Shown here in pieces: positions 1 through 8,570 of a stretch of 64,000 bases of DNA; the first letter of the stretch is position 1; every line of letters starts with the position of its first letter. The notes beneath the pieces are model-generated. The model was given only the letters and a program-made list of their open reading frames with translations, was not told where the DNA came from and ran no database searches. This stretch comes from CAWJPW01 sp963844845 (GTDB taxonomy: Bacteria > Acidobacteriota > Thermoanaerobaculia > Thermoanaerobaculales > Sulfomarinibacteraceae). Location of the stretch: assembly GCA_963844845.1 (NCBI GenBank), contig CAWJPW010000001.1, forward strand, positions 470,218-534,217, read 5' to 3'. Both the position numbers and the translations under genes were made by a program.

Positions 1-2
1 AG

Positions 3-305
3 CTGGCCGAGATCATGACCCGCCTGGACGCCGCCCGGCACCTCACCTACCGGGCCGCCTGGCTGTTCGACCAGGGCCGGGACAACGCCCGCGAGGCGGC
101 CGAGGCCAAGTGGTTCGCCGCCGATACCGCCATGTCCGCAGCCCTGGAGTGTGCCCAGATTCTCGGCGGCTACGGCTACACCAACGAGATGCCCGCCGAG
201 AAGCTCATCCGTGACGCCAAGATCTACCAGATCTACGAGGGCGCCTCGGAGATCCAGAAGATGATCATCGTCGCCAAGCTCATGCGCATGCGCGAGGTGA
301 CCTGA
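3..305 (+). CDS. acyl-CoA dehydrogenase, C-terminal part (cut by window edge)
   Basis: The last 100 residues of an acyl-CoA dehydrogenase, the FAD enzyme that introduces the alpha-beta double bond in acyl-CoA oxidation. The helical C-terminal domain is clear: QILGGYGYTNEMPAEKLIRD, then the IYEGASEIQKMII segment typical of the family (EGTSEIQR in most members). The 5' end is outside the window. Its TGA overlaps the ATG of the next gene, so the two are probably co-transcribed. Which acyl-CoA is used cannot be judged from this fragment. Confidence 0.95.
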   Translation: MAEIMTRLDAARHLTYRAAWLFDQGRDNAREAAEAKWFAADTAMSAALECAQILGGYGYTNEMPAEKLIRDAKIYQIYEGASEIQKMIIVAKLMRMREVT

Positions 306-1012
306 TGCCCGGCGACCTCGCCCGGATTCTCCGGAGCCTCAAGAAGCGTTTCTACGGCAAAACCTTCCGGTGCCCTGTCTGCCACCTCGAGCTCTCCTTC
401 GACGACCTCGACGAGCATCACCTGATGGTCTGTCCGCTGTGCGGTGTCGTGCTCGACGTCGACGACCCCTACGGCCACCCGGTGCCCGTCGTGGTCGACG
501 TCGAGCTCTTCCGGCCGCAGCCCAAGGCGCGACTTCACCCGTTGGCGACCCACCTGCCCATCGGCCTCTACCCATTCGCGCTGGCAGGCGCGGTGCTGTT
601 GCTCCTGGTGTCGGTTCTGGCGGCGCTCGGCTGGGCCGCGCAGATACCCTGGCTGGCGGCGCGGGCGCCGGTGGTCGCCGACGCCACCCTGGTGCTGCTG
701 GTTGTGTCGGTGGGGTGGGCGCCTCTCACCGTGGCCGCCGGCCTGTGGGACTGGTGGCATCGTTACCGGCGACGGCCGTACCGGGTGATCACCCTCAAGA
801 TCCTCTTCTCGGTTGTGTTCCTGATCCTCGGCGGTGCCGCGCTGGCGCTGCACGCCTCGGGGCTTGTGTACGGCGCCGCCACCGGCCTCGTCGACCTGTC
901 GTCACCGCTCCACGTGGGGCTCGCTCTCCTCGATCTGCTCCTGCTCGGCGGCGGGATGATCGCCGTGGCCACCCTCGGGCACGTCGGCGGCAACCTGGTG
1001 TTCGGCCGCTGA
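305..1012 (+). CDS. zinc-ribbon / DUF2231-like integral membrane protein
   Basis: A 235-residue protein of unknown function. The N-terminus carries a zinc-ribbon or rubredoxin-like knuckle: CPVC at residues 23-26 and CPLC at 43-46. About four hydrophobic membrane segments follow. The first begins with HPLATHLPIGLYPF, resembling the HP..hFPIaL signature of DUF2231 membrane proteins. It overlaps the acyl-CoA dehydrogenase stop by one base, so it is translationally coupled to it. A redox or metal-linked membrane role is an inference from the Cys knuckle only. Confidence 0.75.
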   Translation: MPGDLARILRSLKKRFYGKTFRCPVCHLELSFDDLDEHHLMVCPLCGVVLDVDDPYGHPVPVVVDVELFRPQPKARLHPLATHLPIGLYPFALAGAVLLLLVSVLAALGWAAQIPWLAARAPVVADATLVLLVVSVGWAPLTVAAGLWDWWHRYRRRPYRVITLKILFSVVFLILGGAALALHASGLVYGAATGLVDLSSPLHVGLALLDLLLLGGGMIAVATLGHVGGNLVFGR

Positions 1013-1054
1013 ACGACTCGCCGCCACCGCCCGAGTGCCGAGAGGGTCCCGCGA

Positions 1055-2479
<1,425 letters not shown>

Positions 2480-2494
2480 GTCTCTAGAAAACAC

Positions 2495-2510
2495 GAGACA
2501 GCCGTGACCC
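2495..2510. promoter_or_regulatory. upstream activator site 1 (imperfect palindrome)
   Basis: GAGACAGCCGTGACCC matches the perfect palindrome at 2528-2543 at 12 of 16 positions. Its start is 33 bp away from that of the second site, about three helical turns, so both sites face the same side of the DNA. Its centre is about 119 bp upstream of the predicted argC transcription start. Probable binding site of the divergent NtrC-type regulator (inference). Confidence 0.55.
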
Positions 2511-2527
2511 ATTCCGTGGCGATTCTC

Positions 2528-2543
2528 GGGACACTCGTGTCCC
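2528..2543. promoter_or_regulatory. upstream activator site 2 (perfect palindrome)
   Basis: GGGACACTCGTGTCCC: perfect 7-bp arms with a 2-bp spacer, centred about 86 bp upstream of the predicted argC start. Dyad, paired arrangement and distance are those of enhancer-binding-protein sites. Binding by the adjacent regulator is inferred. Confidence 0.65.
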
Positions 2544-2595
2544 ATCTTCGGTCGTTCCGAGCTCCGGTCGCCCGCAAGGGCCCGGATCACCTCGC

Positions 2596-2611
2596 TGGCA
2601 CGATCCCTGCA
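2596..2611 (+). promoter_or_regulatory. sigma-54 (RpoN) promoter of the arginine operon
   Basis: TGGCACGATCCCTGCA fits the -24/-12 consensus TGGCACG-N4-TTGCA at every position except one (C for T). The GG and GC elements have the required spacing. The predicted transcription start is near 2622, giving a leader of about 49 nt before argC. A sigma-54 activator gene lies divergently next to it. Confidence 0.85.
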
Positions 2612-2670
2612 ACCTCTAAGACCACGACCGACGTGCGGTCAGCACACCGCACGAGCCGAGGAAGGAATCC

Positions 2671-3705
2671 ATGACTCAAAGAAGGACTACAGGGCCTGCA
2701 TCTGCGGGCATCATTGGAGCCACGGGCAGCACCGGCGTGGAGCTGGCGCGGCTGCTCGACGTCCATCCCGGCATCCGGCTGGAGTTCGGTACCTCCCGGC
2801 AGCTGGCGGGATCGCTGCTCACCGACGTGGACCCCGCGGCGCCGCCGCTCGAGCTGCGGGACGCCGACGACGTGGACCCCACGGCGGTGGACGTGGTCTT
2901 CCTCTGCCTGCCGCACGGCGCCTCGGCGCCGGCGGCGGCCGAGCTGCGCGCCCGGGGCGCCCGGGTGGTCGACCTCTCCGGGGACCTGCGCCTCGCCGAT
3001 CCCCAGGTGCACGACGCCGTCTACGGCTCGCCCCGCTCGGCCGAGCTCATGGACGAAACCGTGTACGGGCTCCCCGAGCTCAACCGTCACCTCATCGGCG
3101 ACGCCGGGGTGGTGTCCAATCCCGGCTGCTACGCCACCGCGGTAGCCCTGGCGCTGCTGCCCCTGGCGGCGGCCGGCCGGCTCCCCGACTGGGTGTACGC
3201 GGATGCGAAGTCCGGCGTCTCCGGCGCCGGCCGGACCGCCACCCCCACCACCCACTACTGCTCGGCCAACGAGGACGTGCGACCCTACAAGGTGGGCCGC
3301 GAGCACCGCCACGTGCCCGAGATCGAGCAGACCCTGCGCGCCGCCGGTGGCGACGGCTGCGACGTGGTCTTCGTCCCCCACCTGGTGCCGCTGGAGCGCG
3401 GCATCCTCGCCACCTGCGCGGTACGCGGCAGCGGTCTCAACGGCGCCCAAGCGCGGCGGGTCTACGAGGAGCGCTACGCCGGCGAGCCATTCGTCCGCGT
3501 GCTCCCTGACGGCGACGCGGCGCGGATCCGTGCCGCCGCCCACTCCAACCGCGCGGTGATCAGCCTGCACCCGGTGCCCGACCAGGACCTGCTGGTGGTG
3601 GCGTGCGCCATCGACAACCTCGGCAAGGGGGCGGCCGGCGCGGCGGTGCAGAACGCCAACCTCATGCTCGGCCGGCCCGAGACCGAAGGCCTCCGCGGAT
3701 TCTGA
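2671..3705 (+). CDS. argC: N-acetyl-gamma-glutamyl-phosphate reductase
   Basis: Third step of arginine synthesis: NADPH-dependent reduction of N-acetylglutamyl phosphate to the semialdehyde. At 344 residues it has the usual family length. The Rossmann start IIGATGSTGVELARLL and the catalytic Cys153 in SNPGCYAT are present, followed by the conserved AKSGVSGAGR and HRHVPEIEQ segments. A strong ribosome site (GAGGAAGGA) precedes the ATG. First gene of a five-gene arginine operon under the sigma-54 promoter at 2596-2611. Confidence 0.97.
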   Translation: MTQRRTTGPASAGIIGATGSTGVELARLLDVHPGIRLEFGTSRQLAGSLLTDVDPAAPPLELRDADDVDPTAVDVVFLCLPHGASAPAAAELRARGARVVDLSGDLRLADPQVHDAVYGSPRSAELMDETVYGLPELNRHLIGDAGVVSNPGCYATAVALALLPLAAAGRLPDWVYADAKSGVSGAGRTATPTTHYCSANEDVRPYKVGREHRHVPEIEQTLRAAGGDGCDVVFVPHLVPLERGILATCAVRGSGLNGAQARRVYEERYAGEPFVRVLPDGDAARIRAAAHSNRAVISLHPVPDQDLLVVACAIDNLGKGAAGAAVQNANLMLGRPETEGLRGF

Positions 3706-3737
3706 GGACCCCTGGCCCGAAGAGAGGAGACGACCCC

Positions 3738-4511
3738 ATGCACGACAAGCACGCGCGCCACGGCGTCACCGTGATGAAGGTGGGCGGCGCCCGCCTGGTG
3801 CGCCGAGACGACCTCGACGCCCTCGCCCGTACGATAAGGGCGCGCCACGACGCGGGCCGACCGACGGTGCTGGTCCACGGCGGCGGGCCCGAGATCAGCG
3901 ACCTCCACGAGCGGCTCGGCGTGCCGTTCGAGAAGATCGACGGCCTGCGCGTGACCAGCCCCGAAGGGATGACGCTGACCACGATGGTCCTCTGCGGCGC
4001 CGTGAACACCCGCATTGTCGAGCGCTTCGTGGCTCACGGCCTGCCCGCCCTCGGCGTCAGCGGCGTCGATCTCGGTCTGCTCCGCGCACCCCTGGCCGGA
4101 GCCGCGTGGGGCCGGGTAGGCGGCCCCCCGCAGGTGGCGGCAGAACGCCTCGAGCAGCTTCTCGCGGCCGGCCTCGTGCCGGTGGTGGCCCCGGTGTCGC
4201 TGGGACCCGACGGCGCCGCGGTGAACGTCAACGCCGACGACGCCGCGCACGCCATCGCTGCCGCCCTTGGCGCCTCGGCGCTGGAGTTCGTCAGCGATAT
4301 CCCCGGCGTCACCGAGGACGACCGCGTGCTGCGCCGACTGGTACCCGTCGACGTCGAACGTCTCATCGCCCGCGGCGTTGTCAAGGGCGGCATGGTGCCC
4401 AAGCTCCGCGCCGCCGTGGCCGCGCTGGCGGCGGGCGTCGGCCGGGTCCGCATCGGCAACCTCACGACCATCCGAACCAATCACGCCACGGAGGTTCTCG
4501 CGACATCATGA
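3738..4511 (+). CDS. argB: acetylglutamate kinase
   Basis: Phosphorylates N-acetylglutamate with ATP, the second step of arginine synthesis. The 257-residue amino-acid-kinase fold shows the early KVGG phosphate-binding motif, VLVHGGGPEIS, the substrate segment PALGVSGVD, and NVNADDAAHAIAAAL. The ATG at 3738 follows AGAGGAGA at a good distance; a longer open frame upstream has no support. The stop overlaps the argD start (ATGA). Whether it is arginine-inhibited is not evident: I see no N-terminal extension of the kind found in hexameric, arginine-sensitive forms. Confidence 0.95.
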   Translation: MHDKHARHGVTVMKVGGARLVRRDDLDALARTIRARHDAGRPTVLVHGGGPEISDLHERLGVPFEKIDGLRVTSPEGMTLTTMVLCGAVNTRIVERFVAHGLPALGVSGVDLGLLRAPLAGAAWGRVGGPPQVAAERLEQLLAAGLVPVVAPVSLGPDGAAVNVNADDAAHAIAAALGASALEFVSDIPGVTEDDRVLRRLVPVDVERLIARGVVKGGMVPKLRAAVAALAAGVGRVRIGNLTTIRTNHATEVLATS

Positions 4512-5734
4512 GCACCACGACGACTCAGCCCGCAAAGACCGACCACGCCGGACGAGCCCGCGCGCTCCTGGAGCGTGCCGACGAGGTCCTCGCTCCCACC
4601 TACCGGCGGCCGGGCACCCTCTTCGTCGACGGCGACGGGGCCTGGCTCCGCGACGCGGCTGGCCGCGAGTACCTCGACATGACCAGCGGTATCGCCGTCC
4701 TCGCCCTCGGCCACCGCTCGGCGGTGGTGCGCGAGGCGCTGCTGCAGGCCGCGGAGAAGCTGGTGCACGTGTCGAACCTCTACCACACGGCCCCGCCCAT
4801 CGAGCTGGCGGCGCGGCTGGTTGAGCTATCGTTCGCCGACAGCGTATTCTTCGCCAACTCGGGCACGGAGGCGGTGGAGGCGGCGGTGAAGTTCGCCCGT
4901 CTGGCCACCGGCCGGGCGAAGATCCTCCACTTCGAGGGCAGCTTCCACGGCCGCACCCTGGGCGCCCTGGCGGCCACCGACCGACCCGACTACCAGGACC
5001 CCTTCCGACCCCTGCCGGGAGGCTTCGAGCGAGCTCCCTGGAACGACGAGGCCGCCCTCGACCACGTCGATGACGACACCGCCGTCGTGCTCCTGGAGCC
5101 GATTCAGGGCGAGATGGGAGTGCGTGCCGCTGACCCCGCGTGGGTGCGAGCGATCCGCCGCCGTTGCGACGAGGTCGGGGCACTACTCGCCTTCGACGAG
5201 ATCCAGTGCGGTCTCGGCCGCACCGGCCGGCTGTGGGCCCACGAGGCCTTCGGCGTGGCGCCGGACCTCCTCACCCTTGCCAAACCCCTGGCCGGCGGTC
5301 TGCCCATCGGCGCCGTGCTCATGACCCGGCGGGTCGCCGGCACCTTGAGCCCCGGCGTGCACGGCACCACCTTCGGTGGCGGCCCCCTGGTCACTGCGGT
5401 CGCCCGGGCGGTGCTCGATCACGTGAGCCGGCAGGACGTGCTGGCACGGGTCCGCGAGCTGGGAGAACACCTGGAGCGCCGGTTGCTCCGACTGGAGCCC
5501 CGCCCCGACGTGGAGGAGACCCGCGGCACCGGCCTCATGCGCGGCGTGCGGGTGACGGTCCCGGTGAAGGACGTCGTCGATGCCGCCTTCCGGCGCGGCC
5601 TGCTGATTGTCCCTTCCGCCGACGGCGTGGTGCGGATCCTGCCGCCCCTGGAGGTGAAACCGGAGGAGCTCGACCTCTGCGTCGAGCGGCTCACCGCGGC
5701 CCTCGACGAGGTGACGGCGGCGGTGGCGTCGTGA
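4508..5734 (+). CDS. argD: acetylornithine aminotransferase
   Basis: PLP-dependent class III aminotransferase, 408 residues, converting N-acetylglutamate semialdehyde plus glutamate to acetylornithine. Visible signatures are NSGTEAVEAAVKFAR (phosphate binding), the ILHFEGSFHGRTLGAL block, FDEIQCGLGRTG and the Schiff-base lysine K259 in TLAKPLAGGLPIGA. It overlaps argB by four bases and the following acetyltransferase by one, so translation is coupled through the operon. Confidence 0.95.
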   Translation: MSTTTTQPAKTDHAGRARALLERADEVLAPTYRRPGTLFVDGDGAWLRDAAGREYLDMTSGIAVLALGHRSAVVREALLQAAEKLVHVSNLYHTAPPIELAARLVELSFADSVFFANSGTEAVEAAVKFARLATGRAKILHFEGSFHGRTLGALAATDRPDYQDPFRPLPGGFERAPWNDEAALDHVDDDTAVVLLEPIQGEMGVRAADPAWVRAIRRRCDEVGALLAFDEIQCGLGRTGRLWAHEAFGVAPDLLTLAKPLAGGLPIGAVLMTRRVAGTLSPGVHGTTFGGGPLVTAVARAVLDHVSRQDVLARVRELGEHLERRLLRLEPRPDVEETRGTGLMRGVRVTVPVKDVVDAAFRRGLLIVPSADGVVRILPPLEVKPEELDLCVERLTAALDEVTAAVAS

Positions 5735-6264
5735 TGCAGCTTGACCCCGGCACCTCCACGGCCAACCTCATCCTCCGCCTGGCGGTACCTGCACGCCCGG
5801 CCGATGTCGAGCAGATGGCGGGCATCCTGCGCGACAGTGCACCGCAGACCCTGCCCCTTTCGGCGCCGGCCATTCGCGCCCAGCTCGGCCGCTACCTGGT
5901 GATCCGCATGGGCGACGTGGTTGTAGCAATGGCGTCCCTGCAGCCCCTCGGTCCCGGCCGCTACGAGCTCCGCAGCGTGGCCGTGGCGTCCGGCTGGAAA
6001 GGTCGCGGCCTGGGCTCGGCCATCGTCTCCCAGGTCAAACGCGAGGTGGCGGCCCGGGAGGGCCGCATGGCGTGCGTCACCACGAACCCCGGCTTCTTCG
6101 CCCGGCACGGCTTCCGGGAGATTCCTCTGAGCGAGATGCCGCCGAAGCCCGCTCGGAAGGAACATCCGGTCGACGGGACGCGATGTGCCATGGAGTGGGA
6201 CCCGACCGCCGGCCGCAGAAAGGAAGGCGACGATGGACGATCGGACCTCCGCGCCTCGGCCTGA
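5734..6264 (+). CDS. GNAT-family acetyltransferase, probable short N-acetylglutamate synthase
   Basis: A 176-residue stand-alone GNAT protein. The acetyl-CoA loop is visible as VASGWKGRGLGSAIVSQV, and the C-terminal segment TTNPGFFARHGFREI resembles short N-acetylglutamate synthases. Its position between argD and argJ, with overlaps on both sides (one base with argD, 32 with argJ), supports a role in making N-acetylglutamate from acetyl-CoA and glutamate. Because argJ recycles the acetyl group, this enzyme would only need to top up the cycle. Assignment as NAGS rests mostly on context. Confidence 0.8.
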   Translation: MQLDPGTSTANLILRLAVPARPADVEQMAGILRDSAPQTLPLSAPAIRAQLGRYLVIRMGDVVVAMASLQPLGPGRYELRSVAVASGWKGRGLGSAIVSQVKREVAAREGRMACVTTNPGFFARHGFREIPLSEMPPKPARKEHPVDGTRCAMEWDPTAGRRKEGDDGRSDLRASA

Positions 6265-7471
6265 GCATTTCGCCGGCGGCATCCTCGCGGTGCCCGGCTT
6301 CCGCGGCGCGGGAGTGGCGACGGGGGTGAAGCCCAGCGGTGACCTCGATCTCGCCCTGGTGGACGCCGGCCGGCCGGTGACCGCCGCCGCCATGTTCACC
6401 CGCAACGAGCTCTGCGCGCCGCCGGTAACGGTGTGTCGTGAGCACGTCGCCGCCGATCCCAAAGCCCGTACTGTGGTGGTCAACAGCGGCAACGCCAACG
6501 CCCTGACCGGCGAGAAGGGCCGCCGCGACGCCGAGGCCATGCTGGCGCGCGCCGAGGCCCGCTGCGGCGGACCGGCGCTCGTGCTCTCCACCGGCGTCAT
6601 CGGCGTGCCTCTGCCGCTCGAGCGCGTGCTCGAGGGCATCGACCGCGCCGCCGGCGAGCTGTCGGCCGAAGCGGGCGAGCTGGTGGCAAGGGCGTTCCTC
6701 ACCACCGACACCTGCACCAAGACGGCGGCGGTGCGGGTCGTCATGCCGGCCGAGGGGGGCGAGACCGAGCACACCGTCACTGTGGGCGGCGTGGCCAAGG
6801 GCTCGGGAATGATCCACCCCGACATGGCGACCATGCTGGCGGTGATCGCCACCGACGCGCCTCTCGCACCCGAGCACGCGCAGCAGGTGCTGCGCGTCGC
6901 GGTCGACCGCTCCTTCCACACCATCACGGTGGACGGCGACACCAGCACCAACGACGCGGTTGTGCTGCTGGCCGGCGGCGCCGACATCCCAACCGTCTCC
7001 CCCGGTGGCGCCCGCGCCGCGGCCGTGGCCGCCGCCATCGCCCAGGTCGCCCACCACCTCGCCCTGGCCATCGTGCGCGACGGCGAGGGCATGACCCGGC
7101 TCGCACGGATCCGTGTCTCCGGGGCCCGCAACCACGACCAGGCCCGCCGGGTGGCCCGCGCCATCGCCACCTCGAGCCTGGTGAAGACCGCCCTGGCCGG
7201 CGGCGACCCCAACTGGGGCCGTATCCTGGCAGCCGGAGCCAACGCCGGCACGGGCCTCGACCCCGACCGCCTACGCCTCACCTTGGGTGGCGTCGAGGTG
7301 TTCGCCGGCGGTGCGCCGCTCACGGTGGACCAGGGGCCGGTGGACGCCGCCTTCGCCCGTGCCGAGGTCGAGGTGGACCTGGAGCTGGGACTCGGCGAGG
7401 CCACCGCCGAGATGCTCACCACCGACCTCACCAAGCGCTACGTGGAGATCAACTCCGAGTACACAACCTGA
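6233..7471 (+). CDS. argJ: glutamate N-acetyltransferase / amino-acid N-acetyltransferase (ornithine acetyltransferase)
   Basis: Transfers the acetyl group from acetylornithine to glutamate. The 412-residue precursor is expected to self-cleave at Ala-Thr200 in KGSGMIHPDMATML, the Thr becoming the nucleophile. NSGNANALTG, STGVIGVPLP, TVDGDTSTND and GGDPNWGRI are all typical. The ATG at 6233 follows AAGGAAGG and lies inside the preceding acetyltransferase gene. Last gene of the arginine operon. Whether it also uses acetyl-CoA cannot be read from sequence. Confidence 0.95.
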   Translation: MDDRTSAPRPEHFAGGILAVPGFRGAGVATGVKPSGDLDLALVDAGRPVTAAAMFTRNELCAPPVTVCREHVAADPKARTVVVNSGNANALTGEKGRRDAEAMLARAEARCGGPALVLSTGVIGVPLPLERVLEGIDRAAGELSAEAGELVARAFLTTDTCTKTAAVRVVMPAEGGETEHTVTVGGVAKGSGMIHPDMATMLAVIATDAPLAPEHAQQVLRVAVDRSFHTITVDGDTSTNDAVVLLAGGADIPTVSPGGARAAAVAAAIAQVAHHLALAIVRDGEGMTRLARIRVSGARNHDQARRVARAIATSSLVKTALAGGDPNWGRILAAGANAGTGLDPDRLRLTLGGVEVFAGGAPLTVDQGPVDAAFARAEVEVDLELGLGEATAEMLTTDLTKRYVEINSEYTT

Positions 7472-7518
7472 GGGGGTACCGAGAAGGTGCCAGCCATCCT
7501 TCGCCGCCTCCAGGTCCT

Positions 7519-7873
7519 TCAGCCGCGCGGGTCGCAGCCAAGGAGCCGGAGGACGCGGGCATGCCGGCGCATGCCTTCGAGGGCGGTACGCAGGCGCTCC
7601 TCCTCCAGTTGCCCTCGAGGTCGAGGAAGAACGCGTACTGCCAGGGCACACCGCGGACCGGCCGCGACTCCAGCCGGGTCATGTTCACGCGCTGCTCCGC
7701 CAGGGACTGGAGCGCCTCCACCAGCGCACCCTCGCGATGATCGGTGACGAGCAGCAGCGAGGTGCGGGCAGGAAGGTCGGCGGCCACCACCACCGACTCC
7801 CGCGCCACCACCCAGAAGCGGGTGTAGTTCTCGGGGTGGTCGGCGAGGCCGCAGGCAAGCAACGGCCCCCGCT
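7519..7873 (-). pseudogene. prephenate dehydratase remnant (ACT-domain end only, frameshifted)
   Basis: Minus-strand fragment matching the end of prephenate dehydratase (PheA type): LACGLADHPENYTRFWVV, then the ACT domain with TSLLLVTDHREGALVEAL, the phenylalanine-site ESRP (MTRLESRPVRGVPWQYAFF) and a shift of frame near 7609 into EEERLRTALEG...LLGCDPRG. A single missing base after FLDLEGN restores one continuous reading. Roughly the first 200 residues, the whole catalytic domain, are absent upstream of about 7873. It is therefore a truncated relic rather than a gene, though the frameshift alone could be a sequencing error. Confidence 0.8.
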
Positions 7874-8405
7874 GATGAATCGGCGGGTGGGGCCACACTG
7901 CTGTGGTGCTTGCTACCTCACCGAGGGTCTCCCGTACCCGCCTGCCCTACCCCAGAGGAAAACGGGGCCAGAACAGAGGCGAAGCAGCTCGGCACGGTCA
8001 TCACGACCTGGTTGTAGCGCAGCGTCTACTCGTTTGGGCTGAGATCGTGCTGACATGGAACGAGCTCCTCTCACCTACATGTGGCTCCGGTCCCCAGTCG
8101 AGGCGCCGGTAACGGAATCGGAGGGTTATGAGCCATGTGACACCGTCTCAATATATGATCAGCACAGCGGAGACGCCAGCTCCTTCCGTGGGACCGGCAA
8201 GTGTCAGCTACGGTAGGCGATAATGGCCGTTTCAGACCAGGTGAACGGAGACGGGTGCCGCGGAAGGCCTCCCGACCCGGTTGCACGGGCCTCCCGGCCC
8301 CTGGGTAACTGTTGTTCATCGTGTCAGGAGGGCCGTACCGCACCGATCCGCGGGGAGCCTCTCGTGAACCGCCGAGGCCCAGCGACCGGCCTCTCGGTGC
8401 GCTCC
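7874..8405. other. gene-free stretch between the pheA relic and the MITE
   Basis: About 530 bp with no credible gene. The short open frames here have no ribosome site and no recognisable protein motifs. Some segments are less GC-rich than the surroundings (for example TCAATATATGATCAG near 8150). It looks like decayed or rearranged DNA joined to the broken prephenate dehydratase end; I could not identify its origin. Confidence 0.4.
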
Positions 8406-8570
8406 TAGTGTCCTGTTTGGGGAGTCTTTTGTGCTATTCGCGCAGCCAGCGTGGTTCCTGGCAAGGCGCGATGACGAAGTCGTAGCAACGCTACTTCGAG
8501 AAGGAGCAACGCAGCCAGGAGCCGCAGAGACATGCGAAGAGTCCATTGGGATTTTCCAAACAGGGCACTA
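8406..8570. mobile_element. palindromic MITE, IS630-like TA target, copy 1
   Basis: A 163-bp element between TA dinucleotides. Its ends are GTGTCCTGTTTGG and CCAAACAGGGCAC, a terminal inverted repeat with one mismatch. Flanking bases read CTAG at both ends, which fits TA duplication in CTAG targets as used by IS630/mariner-type transposases. Inside, GGTTCCTGGC pairs with GCCAGGAGCC and GTAGC with GCTAC, so the element can fold into a nearly complete hairpin. No coding capacity. The right end supplies the stop codon of the next gene. A decayed relative lies at 48116-48228. Confidence 0.8.

Noticed and set aside
2495..2543. ArgR (ARG box) sites upstream of argC
   Set aside because: The palindromes are GC-rich GGGACAC/GTGTCCC, not the AT-rich ARG-box pattern, and their distance and the sigma-54 promoter fit enhancer sites.
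5419..7434. 671-codon frame antisense to argD and argJ
   Set aside because: Shadow of the arginine genes on the opposite strand, composition Ser/Arg/Pro-rich, no recognisable domain.
8071..8343. Small minus-strand gene in the gap before the MITE
   Set aside because: No ribosome site, no protein-like pattern and position in what looks like rearranged DNA.
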